DNA from: Cyanophora paradoxa
Taxonomy: Eukaryota; Glaucocystophyceae; Cyanophorales; Cyanophoraceae
Direction of reading: 5' to 3'
Assembly (NCBI GenBank): GCA_004431415.1
Contig: QPMI01000535.1
Span: forward strand, 248,001-312,000
Length of the DNA: 64,000 bases
In this document: one piece after another, positions 34,126 to 45,442 of the stretch
How the letters are laid out: every line of letters begins with the position of its first letter
How positions within the stretch are numbered: the stretch's first letter is position 1
Program-made: the position numbers and the translations under genes
Notes under the pieces: generated by a model
Seen by the model: the letters and a program-made list of their open reading frames with translations, nothing else
What the model was told of the DNA's origin: nothing
Databases searched by the model: none

Positions 34126-35099
34126 TTTGTTTCACAAAACAAATAACATTCTTTTCTAGATGCATATGGTATCTGTTTATTGATCATGATGCATGCATTA
34201 TATTCATCATGGCATCCGATGATCATTGCACGCATAAAATATTGTTTTTGTCAATTCTCCAAGATCTTCTTGTTTTTGTCTGAAGTGTTCAATTCTTAAG
34301 CCTCTTGCAATTGTTCAGTGCCGCAATGTTAACGTTCAAGCTTCTTGCCCATGTTCCTGCTAAGAATTGCCCTTTCTTTTCCAGCCATGGCCAGAATCTA
34401 TTAGGGTAGCATCGAAACTCGATGTTCGATGAACATCAACATAACATGAACATAAATGATCAAACCTTTGAAATACATTGCATGTGCTTCTTTTGCGTGA
34501 TCACTTCATCGTTTCTAGATCTGTTCTGAAATGCTCTCTTCTTTTTGTTCAGTGCTTCAGCTTCATTTTCATTCTTTGTGATATGATTGAGCCACAAGAG
34601 ATATGATATGATTGATATTCAATTTCAAACTTCTTGCAATTGTACAGTGCTTTAGCTTTTCTTCTCATCTTCCTGGCTAAAGCTAAGAATTGCCTTTCAA
34701 TTACTTTGCCAGTCAAGAATTAAACACCAATTGCAAAGCACTATATATATGTATGTTTCATGACAAATTTTTATTTTATTAATTTATTAAAACATAAATG
34801 ATGAAGCCTAGCTTTGGACTACATTGCATTTGGTGCATTGTTTCTTGATTACATTATCAGTGTTTAATTTCTACATCTTTCATGCACTCAGATCTGTTCT
34901 GTTCTTTATGTTCAGTGCTTCAGCTTCTTCTGTTCTGTCTTCATAATTTTAGTACTTCAGTCTCATTCTTTATTCTAATTGATTAGAAGAAGAAGAATAA
35001 AAAACCACAAGAAATCAAAGAGCCCAAAAAAACACTGGGGGGGTGCGGGGGGGCGGAGCCCCCCTGCTTGTGACTGTTTGCGAATGTTTGTGTTCTCAT

Positions 35100-35585
35100 A
35101 TGCGGTATCATACGCGCACTGACAGATCGGGGACGGGCCAACTTGGCAATAGAAATCAAACTTCGAGGCTCAGCCGGCGAAGATCCCATGACTTTTTCAG
35201 CTATGAATCTCAAAGATATACTGTCTATTGTGAGAAACACCGGGAGGAACAGAATTTAGAGAGAGCCAAAGAAGAAGAAAACAGAGAAGAAGATGAGGGA
35301 AATTCGAGGATATTAAACCACATAGATTGCGAAAAACGATTAGACGAATTGAAAATAAAACGAAAGGAAATAGAAGAGGAATTTAAAAATCGTTCGAGTG
35401 GTTTAACTGTTACTCTGGTTCCGAGAAAGTATTTAACATGGAATGAAAAACATATGATGTGTAGAAACCCGTGGAAAGATTTGGTGAATTACACAAAAGA
35501 GAAAGGAAGATATTATGTATGTCAACAGCGCGTTAATCTCTTCCGTGAAATGGGTATTATGTCATCTTACAACTCATGGGTGTAA
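35100..35585 (+). CDS. AT-rich ORF of alien composition, unknown
   Basis: A 161-codon intronless frame starting MRYHTRTDRSGTGQLGNRNQ right after the fold-back element. The middle is a charged coiled-coil stretch (EKHREEQNLERAKEEENREE; KRLDELKIKRKEIEEEFKN) and the end is LTVTLVPRKYLTWNEKHMMC, NPWKDLVNYTKEKGRYYVCQ, SSYNSWV. Codon use is A/T-rich and unlike the neighbouring host genes. An in-frame GTG at 35043 extends into the element terminus, so ATG 35100 is the more sensible start, though translation could begin later. I recognise no family. It may be a remnant of a viral or mobile-element gene, or part of the unit that mobilised the adjacent element. Confidence 0.5.
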   Translation: MRYHTRTDRSGTGQLGNRNQTSRLSRRRSHDFFSYESQRYTVYCEKHREEQNLERAKEEENREEDEGNSRILNHIDCEKRLDELKIKRKEIEEEFKNRSSGLTVTLVPRKYLTWNEKHMMCRNPWKDLVNYTKEKGRYYVCQQRVNLFREMGIMSSYNSWV

Positions 35586-35929
35586 TGTGAATCAATCGGA
35601 AAATTTAAAGTGTAACGGGTGTTAGTTATGGTTTGTTGTTTTTTATGGATTCAATCGAGAAATATGGGTATATTGGGTGTATCATCGGGAATCTCTCGTT
35701 GTTACTGAATGTCGTAAATAAAATGCGGTAAAATTTGGGTGTAATGCATATAACTTCGATTGATTAGATTTTAGATATAACTTCGATTAAATAAAATAGA
35801 TTGTGACTGAGGCTTACTGAGATTTACTGAGATTGGGGATTGGGTTACTGGGAATCATGCGGATATTGTGAAAAGCAGTGAAATATATTGGGGTAATTTT
35901 TGGGTGTAATGCTCACAGCTCAGCTCCGG
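35586..35929. other. AT-rich spacer with GGGTGTAATG motif
   Basis: GGGTGTAATG recurs at about 35578, 35731 and 35901, with the related words GTGTAACGGGTG and GGGTGTATC between. Composition matches the ORF to its left rather than the gene to its right; the right border at about 35915 may be an insertion edge. Confidence 0.5.
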
Positions 35930-37176
35930 ATGGTCGTACCCCCCTCCGCCACCCTCTTCGCCTTCCCCCCTCCCCCCTCCTCCCCCTCCGCAAACGATTC
36001 CTTCTTCCGCACCCTGGGGGTCCGCTCGTTCCCGTATACGTAGCCTTCCCGGCCCCTCCAGCGCTAGCCCTGATCCCGCACCCCAGATCGAGAGCGCGGG
36101 GCGCGATCTCTCGAAGGACTTTAGGCCGGCGCAGACGATGCAGCTGGGCAGGGGCCAGGTCGTGAAGGCCTTCCAGCCGCAGAACGCGGCCGCCCTCAAA
36201 CAGGCGCCCCAGCTCCCCGCCCTCTCCGATTCTTTCCTTCCTTCCGATCCGCGCTGAGCCTAGCCTCGCCTCGCCCAGGCCGAGGAGGTCATGCGGGCGA
36301 CTCTGGACGTAGCCCTGCGCCTCGAGAGCCTCTCCCTCGGCGCGGAGGCTGACGCCGACGCCGACGCCGCCATCGAGCTCGCCCCGCCCCAGGTGCCCGG
36401 CCTACGGGGGATACTCGACCTCTCTTCTTCTCCCCGTGCCTGATCACGATCGCGCGCGCGCGCAGGCGCTGCTGCCGCCGCTGGAGCCGAAGCCAAACGC
36501 GCGGACGTGGGCGGACGTAGAGGGGCCGCCCGAGCCGGCGGCGGCCCCGGGCCGGCGCCCGGTGCAGGCCTCCGCGTCCGGGCCTCGCCCCCTGGCGTTG
36601 GCCCCCGCCCCATCGCCCCGTCCCCGCCCCGCCCCCGCCCGACGCGCCCCGCCTCCCTTCCCTGAACGTCGTCCTCCCGCCCCGCATCCGTCGCCGCAAG
36701 AAGGCCAAGCCCGCCGAGCAGTCGCCTGCCCCCGCCCCGCCCACGACCGAGCGGCAGCCCCTGCCATCCCTCGCCCCCCGCGGCCGCCCCTCCGACGCCG
36801 CGGCCTCCGTCCAAGCCCCACCTTCCCCCGCCCAGTCCCCATTCGCCCCCTCCGAGATGGTACCCGTCTACATCGTCCCGGCGTACTACGTGGTACCCCT
36901 CTCCCACGTGCACGTGCAGTCGCCGGCCGGCCCCTCCTCCGGCTCGAGCGGCGCCGCGAGCCTCCCGGTGCTTCGAATTCGATCCGCGTGCGCGCCGCGC
37001 CTCGCGCGCCGCTCACCCTCGCGCAGGCGTCCCCCTCGCCCCCGTCGAAGCGGCGCGCCTCGAGCTCGTCGCCGGGGGGCGCAGCCTCCGGATCCCAGGC
37101 GGGCTTGAGCCCCCCCTCCCTGGACTCCTCGCAGGCCCCTACCCCGACCTCGGGCTCGACCCGGGCGACGCCGTAG
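35930..37176 (+). CDS. Pro/Ser-rich basic protein, possibly nuclear
   Basis: Begins at ATG 35930 (MVVPPSATLFAFPPPPSSPS, then ANDSFFRTLGVRSFP), right after an AT-rich spacer. Later exons: IESAGRDLSKDFRPAQTMQL with GRGQVVKAFQPQNAAALKQ, EEVMRATLDVALRLESLSLG, LLPPLEPKPNARTWADVEGP, LNVVLPPRIRRRKKAKPAEQ (a run of basic residues like a nuclear localisation signal), SEMVPVYIVPAYYV and a last exon SPSPPSKRRASSSSPGG... with stop at 37174-37176. Several introns start GTACCCC or GTGC and end CGCAG or CCCAG. No domain is recognised. The ALRLESLSL helix resembles LELSLRLESMSL in the 9.3-12.4 kb gene, which may be chance. The role is unknown. Confidence 0.55.
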
Positions 37177-38439
37177 ATTGTACATACACAAGTAGACGTG
37201 AAATATGGACCAGCAGCCTGGCAGACGGACCTGATCATGAGACGGTCCGCTGTGCACGTGGCCCAGCACCCGTCAGCTACGTGTATTGCCGTGTCCTGTT
37301 ACAGATGCGTGGCCTGTGCCATCGCTTCCGGCGCCACCCTCAAGGTCCGATAGAGATCAAGAGCGCATGTGCCCCGGCGCCCCGGCTGAGGCGGCGGGCG
37401 GCGGCACATGCGCAGCACGGCGGAGCCCTTCTTCCTCGCCTTTGAATTCCGAGTTCCGCTTTCGAGCCGGGCGACGTCGTAGACTGTTAGTAGTATGTTA
37501 CGTAGACGTTGAAATTTCGGTTGAATGTATCAAACGGCGCCCCGCCGGGCCGCTGCGACCCTGTCGAGTTTTCACTTCCCATCTGATGGAGCTTATTCAT
37601 GACGTGCACGTGGGTCGACGTCGACCAAAAAAGGATCTCCCGAAGCTCTGTAGACGCGTATACGTACGTCATCTTGCCTAAGCTCGAGAAAATGAAAATT
37701 TTAGACAACGTTAACGAAATCTTCGTGCACGTGCACATGATCACTGATTCAATTCGCAAGAAACCGCCCGCGCTAAGTGCCGCTAACGTCGTCAGCCTAA
37801 CGAGGCTAATTATATATAACGGTGTCTGACACCTGGCGGCCCATGGCCAGCTGCGCATGCAGTGCACCACTGGTCCACTGCACGTGCACGTGGCGGCCCA
37901 CTGGCGGCCCGGCGCCCTCTCTGCCTGCATAATAGTGCATCATGGCACTTTCACCCTGGAGGACAATGCTTAGGACATCGCCGAGTCGGACCGTCGGACT
38001 AGCTTTAGCCTCTACTAAAGCTAGTAGCCTTCAAACTTGAGGTTAGATACAATTGCAATTATATCCTTTCGTGTTTCGTGACTTCACAGCTCGTCATGAT
38101 CACGTCACAGACTCACAGATCTAGACTCTGAGAGTCTGAGAGCTGCCAGACTGCTAGTGCCTGCCACTGCGGAAAATTTAATTGACGCGTACGCGTACGG
38201 GTTGTGACTCGTGAGAACTTGTGACGTGATCATGAAAGGTTGTGACGCCGTGACGGGAAGGCGATTCGGGCGAGGACTCCGGGAGGAACTGGCCCAGTGG
38301 GTCCAAATTTAGACCGTCGGACTGATCATGATTCAGTAGCACTGGGGCTGAGTCACTGATCATGATTGACTGATCATGATTCAGTCATGCATATGGTATT
38401 TTGCTCTATGGCGCCGGCGGGCCGGGTTTTACAAAGTGA

Positions 38440-38740
38440 AAACGCGGTAATTCATGCCGCGGTAATTTACCCGGTAGTGCCCGACGCCGGGCCCGGCGGG
38501 CCGACGGTAGTAGCCTAGTATATACGTAGCGGGCCACTAGCGGCGAGTCCGCCGGCGACCCTTCTGTACCAGGTAGCGCTACGTACCGTGAAATACTTAT
38601 TTACTGCGCCACAAATTACTGCGTTCCAAATTGTCTGCGCCGGTAGCGCTTTACGCGTTACCAAATTACCGCGTTCTAAAAAATTTCAAGTTTGAACGCA
38701 GTAATATGGTAGCGCAGTACTAGTAGGTATATCAGCGCGG
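38440..38740. repeat. GCGGTAATT palindromic cluster, copy 1
   Basis: Repeated ACGCGGTAATTC, CCGCGGTAATTTACC, TTACCAAATTACCGCG, GCGCGGTAATTACTG in both orientations, forming several possible hairpins. The same vocabulary recurs at 53990-54290. Confidence 0.75.
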
Positions 38741-38800
38741 TAATTACTGTAAACGTACGTAGAAATTTTCGTCGAGACTTAATTTCGACAAAACCCGATT

Positions 38801-38882
38801 TTTTTGAGAGACTACGGTGGGGCGAACCCCCCGTAGGTAGTGATATTAAGGACAACAAAGCAATCACAAATCAAAGATACAG
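38801..38882 (+). repeat. Hairpin-bearing dispersed repeat, copy 1
   Basis: TTTTTGAGAGACTACGGTGG then GGCGAACCCCCCGTAGGTAG and TGATATTAAGGACAACAAAG. The CTACGGTGGGG / CCCCCCGTAG arms form a strong hairpin with a CGAA loop. About 80 bp match copy 2 near 52.64 kb almost exactly. Confidence 0.85.
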
Positions 38883-40014
38883 TAAAGTAGTACAAAATAC
38901 AGAATCAAGAGGGATCACGAGAAGGGACACGATCAGATCTCGACAAAACCCGAAAATCGTGACGAAAATATGGTTCGACAGCATCATATTTTCGTCAGCC
39001 GCAGCTGCAGGACTCCGCCATAGATGGGTCAGCCGTTGATACCCCTCTCCATACAAAATTTCAGTTCCAGAGCATCAAATATTCGTCAAAGCGAGGGTCT
39101 GGCGAATATAGACGAAATAAAGACGCTGTCGAAGATTCCTACGTTTACAGTAAGTATTACACGGTACTACGGTAGCGCTGAATCACTGTGCCACTGTACA
39201 CTGCCGCGGTGTTACTGATCATGCCAGCCTGGCAGTGATGATGATGGCTGATCATGACTCAGTGACGGCGGACCCTGCACGGCTCAGTCGCGCTGCTGAC
39301 TCACGCAGCCGATATCGATTCGAGCGGCTGCCCGTCCCGGTCCGACGGTCCGACGTCCGACGGTCACGCCGGCGGCCGCGGCGGATCCACTGCCGCTGGC
39401 CAAGACTCTGAGACGTCGCAGACTCGCAGGCTCACACTGCCTCACAGCCAGAAGTTGCCCAGAATTGAGCGTCACAGCTCGTGCCGCTTGATCATGAGCA
39501 CGCGCATCGCGCGCCTCAAGCTAGCGCTCGCGTCATGACGCTGTGACGAGTCAGTCGGAGTCACCGATAGATCATAGTATATGAGGCGCCAAAACTTGAA
39601 ACTGTGGCTCAAAACTTGCAATTGTACTACGGTAATTTGTCAGCTGGCCATGCCATGATCATGATGGCACCGGGTTGCAGGTCCGGCCCGGCCGGGCGCA
39701 CTTCTCAGAGTCTAGACATCAACTTTTGGCCCAGTGGCAACACTGAGTCGACCGTCGGACACCGACTCTCAGAGTCTACAGCTATATACCAGTACTAGCT
39801 ATAGTACGGTATACGTATACGTGGGCGCGGCGCTGAGCAGCCTGAGCCGCGTACGCAGTACGCACTGCGGCAGGCGCCTCCTTATAAGCAGAAACGCGAT
39901 ACACACGCTTACGGTTGTCCACGCGTACGGTGATCCGCCCTCAGCTGCAGTCTGGATCTGAGACTCGACTGCAACCGCCTCCTAATACGTGGAACGTTTA
40001 CTTAACGCTGCTAG

Positions 40015-43000
40015 ATGACGTGGATAAATATACGTATACGCACGGTTCCGCGGCCGCTGCTTGCGTGGGTTGCAATCATATTCTTCGGCGTGCTGCAGCT
40101 AGCACTGCCCGCCGTAAATGCAGGTGCATCGGATTCCTTATTGTGTAAATTGTATGCGTATACTATATATGTAAGGCCGCGCTGATAATAACAACTGCGC
40201 AGCTGAACCTCGTTCGATCAAAATTGATTCGCCTTCTCCGTCGGCTCCCTTGAAAGCCATCGAGATCCCGGCCGACGCGGTCTTCACCATCAAATGGACA
40301 GCCAACTTTTTGTGCGGTACTGCCACTATGTCGTACTGCCTATCGAGCACTGGCGAGAAAAACAAGCTTGTCGTCGACATTGTGCCTGACTCCGACGCGG
40401 AAGTCCTGGGCCCGACCAAAGCCATCGCGAATCTCATTGGCGGAGACCGTGCGTCACGGCGTTCTCATAATTATATAAGATATATATATATATATATATC
40501 GCGTGGCTCTCGCATATGCTCATGCATATGCAAATGCATACGAATTCCTCTATCGTATACGTAACCGCACCGCAGAAAAGTACTTGCGATTCGGTGGCTG
40601 GCATACCGCCGAGACGCAGACGGCAGTGGTAAGGATGCCGAAGCTGGACAGCAACAATGCCGCTCTGAGGACTAATATTCCCTATCGTCTCCGCTTCTAT
40701 ATGAAAGACGCGACGAAATGGACTCTAGCGGAGCGAAACGTCGAGTTCGATTTCATTATATTCGTGTTGATTGATTCTGTGACACACACTGCAACCGTTT
40801 CGGCAAACTCCGTGCTTCGTGGTGAAACGGTGCGCGCGTCTACATCTTAGCGGCTTTATCTATATTTAGTGACTCACGATTGTAGATCTCCTGCTCGTGG
40901 TCGCTAAGCGCTGGATCGCCGACGTCTTACGTGGACGCATCAACCAGTTATCTGGGTCTGTACTTTGCAACAGACACTGACGGCGCGAGCACGAACCTCG
41001 GGATCACAAGTCTTTACAGCACGGTGAGCAGCGGCACAGAGGCTTTCCAGGTTCGGAAATTCGATGCCTTGCGAATTGCTACGTATATGTATATTCACCA
41101 GAACGCACGGTTGGTTTCGTAACCGCTCTACAATTAGATATCATCGACAGCAGCGACGACAACGTACGCTTGCCGCTACATTACCATTTATACACAGAAT
41201 TACAATAGCCCTCTCTCCACGGTATGCAAGTATCCAGGAAGCACTCCATGTTCCCGCAAACTCCAAATTGTCAGGTAATTGCACATGACCCTCACACAGG
41301 CAATTGCCAGCGGCTCTAAATTTATTAAAGCTCTAAAGCGCTTTAGTGATTTTGATTCTATGGCCCACGCAGGGCCTCTAGCTCAGAGTTTACAGTCACG
41401 GCGCCGGGGTCGGCTGCGCCGGCCACGGCGCCCACGCCAACTGCTGCTCCCGTGTCGGGCTCATCGACGTCGACTTCGACGTCTCCGAACAAATACGGCG
41501 CTTGCGGCCTCAGCAAGACGTGCTCCGCATGTTCCGGTGCGCAAGGACGTGAGAGTAGGCTGCTCCGAGCACGTTCTACTGTTATCGAGCTCGGCGCGCA
41601 GGCGAGTGTCGCTGGTGCTCCACCGGCGGAATGGGCGACTCGGGCGTCTGTATGCCTGCATCGGGTTCGACAGCTACTTGCGCAAGCCTCAACGGGGCGA
41701 TCACGGCCTCCGTCGATCTCTGCCCGAAGGACACATGCGCGGCGCTGACGTCTTGCACAACCTGCGCCGGTTAGAGTTCCCCTGTCCTGAATATGTCGTC
41801 TTCCTGATTGCGATCGCAATTCACTGGCGCGACTGCGCGCATGGTCAGCCACTGGATGCTCGTTTTGCGGATCAGCTGGCGACGGCGGAATATGCACTGG
41901 CGCAGCTTTCGACGGGTGCCCTTCACCGTTCGAATCGTTGACTCCCACCTCTGTTCAGGGGAGCTGCCCCGCACCGTGCTCTTCCTTGACATCGTGTAAT
42001 TCGTGCCTCGGTTCGCGCATTCTTGCGTGGGCTCTTACTTGACGTTTTACTAAAACGCGCGGCCACGGCGTCGACCAGGCTCTTCGAGTTGCAGGTAAGA
42101 GAGCTAGAATGTTTGATTCCCGATTTAATTCCATCCATATTCGGCTAGCGCTTAATTATAATTCCTGCAGCTGGTGCGAGGGCGCCGGAACGTGCATCGC
42201 AAAGTCGGCATCGTGCGCATTGGGCAAGGCCATCACTGGCCAGGCAGCGTCATGCCCAGCTCCCGACTCGCGTGGATGCTCAAAGCTCACGTCATGCTCT
42301 TCCTGCTTTGGTGCGTATAATGCGATCGAATGTTTTACGAGATCCGCACGCGTTTGCGCTTATGGATACGCGTACGTCTGCGCATGCAGGAGTAACAAAC
42401 TGCCAGTGGTGCGGAAATGCGGGCGATGCCGGGCAGTGTTTGCCTGTTGAGGACATGAGTCCGGATCCAAATACGGGAAAAGAGTCCAAGTGCAGTTCGA
42501 CGAGCAAGGTCCTGAGCCTCGGAGCCTGCCCAGCACTCTGCTCCGCGCAGACGCAGTGCTCTGGCTGTACGGGCAAAGGCTGCAAATACTGCGGTGGCGC
42601 CGGCGAAGGCGGTCTCTGCCTAGGCACGGCATCAGCTTCGTGCACCGGCATTCACGCGAGTCTCAGTCCGATCGTCGTACCGGCACAATGCCCTGCTACG
42701 TGCACGTCGCACACCACATGTGCAAGCTGTGCAGGTGCTCACGGTCACTTGCTTTGCTTGCAATCTCTGCAATTGACATCGCTCGCAGTGGTGCCTGGAT
42801 GCGCCTGGACATCTGCGGCCAAAGGCGACGGCGGCACATGCTCGTCCCTCGCCGACGCCCCAGCGACGGGATCCATCACTGCCGTTTCGTCGTGTCCACG
42901 CACGTGCACCTCGATTTTGTCGTGCGGTCCTTGCGCGGATTCGGGTGCGCTTTGCAGACGAATGGCCATGGCCCGTTTGCATGTTGCACTTGTTCAATCG

Positions 43001-45442
43001 TGAAATGCGAAGGTCGGTGCTTCTGGTCTACGGCGACGTCAAAGTGCAGCTCCACTGCGACGGCTGGGGCCATTTCGGAGAGCGGCAAGTGTCCGGCCAC
43101 CGCCTGCACTTCGAGTCTCTTCTCCCACAGCTGCCTGTCGTGCACGGGGCCTGACGCCCTCGGAGCATGCCACTGGTGCGACGCGATCCTTTTCGATATA
43201 TATACTTCGGAATCTGAATAAAAATTCGAAATCTGATCACGGGCATGATTGCGCGGGTGCAGGTGCTCAGACAGTACAGGAGCGGGTACGTGCGCAACCG
43301 CAGGCCAATGCAAGTCGGGCATGGCATCTTTTGGAGAGTCTTCACAGTGCTCGTTTGCCTGTGCGCTCAATAGCCCGCAATTGTGCGTGTACGATTGCAA
43401 ATTAATCGCGTTCATGGCAGCCAAGTTCACCATTCGACTCTCGTACGGAACTGCGACTGTGCCTCCCCAGTTCTGGTACGACAGCGGTGTGCGAGAGGAC
43501 CTCAGAATCTGGTTTGCGGAGCTGGCAAAGATCGACAAACGCCTTGTCAAGGTTCGCATAAATCGCAATTCTATATTTTTCACTTTAAATCAATATGCGG
43601 CTCCGTTTCTCGTCAGCTTATAATAATCTCAGATCTTGTCGCTTACCCAAGGCTCCGTGATCGTGGAGGGCGAGGTGAGAGGATAATTAAAACATTGCGA
43701 TCGATTTTATTTGTCGCGAGAAACCCAGAGAGATTCACGCATGCGCACACGCTCGATACCTGCAGATTCAATCCAGCGAATCGACGGCAAGCACGACTGC
43801 TGCAGTCGGCACGCTCATCTCCAGCCTCAGCAAGGCAACCACCAAGAAGCAGATCGGATCGCTCATGCTCGGCCCGACGCGCGCCTGTGACTCGGCCTCG
43901 AACTGTTACTCGAACAACGTATTTGCTGCGGAGGAGGCAGCGGCAGCATCTGCAGCCACCTCGAGCGGCGTTAACGGGGGCGCCGTTGCCGGTGGCGTCA
44001 TCGCTGCGATTGTTTTCATGTGCGTTCGTTCTGAATAAAGCTATTTTCCGTTTAGAGTAATTAAGCTGTTCATTAAATACAATATTGATCACGCACAACC
44101 GCAGAGCCGCCGTTTTCTTCTTGGTCTGGTGGTTCGTTATCCGCAAGCCGATGCACCCGCTTCCGGAGGGTATGAAGTACCACGCCTTCATCTCGTACCG
44201 CCGGGACGACGGAGTCGACCGCGCGCGGGGTCTGCAGTCCCTCCTCGCCCGCCACCAGTGCGTCTCCCTTTGAACTATTTCGATATCATTGGGGCCGCAA
44301 TACTTACTTGAGAACGAACTCGTACAGATTCAAGGCCTTCTTCGACGCGCGGAGTCTGGGCGCTGGGGACTTCGGCACTCAGCTCACTGTCCGTCCATGG
44401 CCAACGCGCGCGATGGTTGCCGCTCCCACATACTGATGTCCCTCCGCAGAGTGCGCTGAAGAGCTCCGTCGCCTTCATTTCGGTGCTCTATGAGCACACA
44501 CTCGACCGTGCTCGGGATCCTGTGAACGGCCACAGTGACTGGGTCCGAATCGAGATTGTGACAGCGCTCAAGGAGAAGAAAGTGCGCGTTTGCGCATATT
44601 CTTTAACGTTGACGAATTCATATCCTGATCGCACGAGGATCGCGATTGCAGACGATCATCCCCGTGTTCGACCGCGTCTTCAAGCAGAAGGACAAGATGC
44701 TGAGGGACGAGGAGCTCCCGGAGGAGATGCGCGGCTTCACACGCAACAACGCCGTCTTCTTCGACGCCATCGACGGCGCCGAGGACGCCGAGCGCAAGAT
44801 CGTCCACTTCGTTAGCGACGCCGTCCAGGCGCTGCTTGAGAAGGAGAATCGCAGGTGCGCAGCCGCTCCGATCGCGAAGATCTCAAATATAAGCTTGCAC
44901 ATTGCCATTGAAGCTAGAGATTGAGCTTTGCATTTCGCAGGGGCTTCCGGGCGTTGTTCCCCTTCTCCAAAATTAAACAACCCGCCTCCGGTCGCTTGTC
45001 GGATGTCGAGAAGGGGAGCAGTGACTCCCTGGCCGGCGAGGGTGAGAAGAAAACGGCAGCCCGGGGACCTGCAACTGTGCCCTCCAGCTCCCAGCTTAAG
45101 ATCTGGCCAGAGCCCGGGAGTTCCGCTCCGCAACCGGCTGCCGCCAGCTCAGAGCGGCCTGCAGTCGATCACAATCACGGATCCGGAGCGGCCGGCGCCA
45201 TGCATTCGGCCACCGCACCGGCCGCGGCTGCGGCCGCTGGCGCCCCCGCTTCGATCGCGAGCGGCGTCCATCCGAACCAGTTCGAGTGCCCCATCTGCCT
45301 CGCCGCCAAGGAGCGGCGCTTCGCGCTCGTCCCCTGTGGGCACGTCGCCTGCGCCGAGTGTGCAGCGAGCCTCATGGGCGAAGGCAAGCCCTGCCACGGC
45401 TGCCGGGGCGCCATCACCGGCCTTCAGCGTGTCTTTGAATAG
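40015..45442 (+). CDS. Transmembrane TIR-RING receptor with Cys-rich ectodomain
   Basis: About 21 exons, roughly 1,300 residues. ATG 40015 gives a signal peptide (MTWINIRIRTVPRPLLAWVA, IIFFGVLQLALPAVNA), and the GCA-G/CT join enters the ectodomain. Two beta-type exons (IEIPADAVFTIKWTANFLCG; RTNIPYRLRFYMKDATKWTL) precede at least six PSI-like Cys modules of the form TCSACSGG/CRWCSTGG or CKYCGGAGEGGLC (41385-43340). A juxtamembrane stretch (FTIRLSYGTATVPPQFWYDS; ILSLTQGSVIVEGE) looks SEA-like. The membrane span is GAVAGGVIAAIVFM/AAVFFL with VWWFVIR. The cytoplasmic side has a TIR domain (KYHAFISYRRDDGVDRARGL; FKAFFDARSLGAGDFGTQLT; SSVAFISVLYEH; DWVRIEIVTALKEKK; TIIPVF) and a C3HC4 RING (CPICLAAKERRFALVPCGHV ACAEC ... 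CHGC), stop 45440-45442. DWVxxEIVTAL matches the SARM1 active-site region including its Glu. The exon 8/9 join (about 42000-42170) does not keep frame as read, so a missed exon or an error is possible. Confidence 0.85.

Larger units (their letters stand above)
31618..35070. mobile_element. AT-rich fold-back (long-TIR) element, 3.45 kb
   Basis: Left end CAAGCAGGGGGGCTCCG and right end CGGAGCCCCCCTGCTTG are inverted copies, flanked on both sides by TGA (31615-31617 and 35071-35073), a likely 3-bp target duplication. Inversion continues far inward: for example TTAGAATAAAAAATGAGACT (left, about 31710) against the right arm near 34960, GATCATTTATGTTCAT with CATCGAACATCGAGTTTCGA (left about 31926-31982, right about 34410-34465), and GACAGAACTGCCGGATAC (left about 32391, right about 33690 inverted). 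The right arm holds about 300 extra bases. A second GC-rich terminus copy at 32884-32913 and a direct copy of the 32300-32455 segment near 33090-33235 indicate a nested related element. No transposase was found, so it is probably non-autonomous. AT content contrasts sharply with the host genes. Confidence 0.8.
37177..40014. other. 2.8-kb palindrome-rich spacer
   Basis: Full of TGATCATGA, CACGTG, GTACGTAC and CCGCGG-type words. It holds a GCGGTAATT cluster (38440-38740) and a hairpin-bearing dispersed repeat (38801-38882), each listed separately. No ORF with support. The promoter of the receptor gene at 40015 should be at its right end. Confidence 0.5.
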
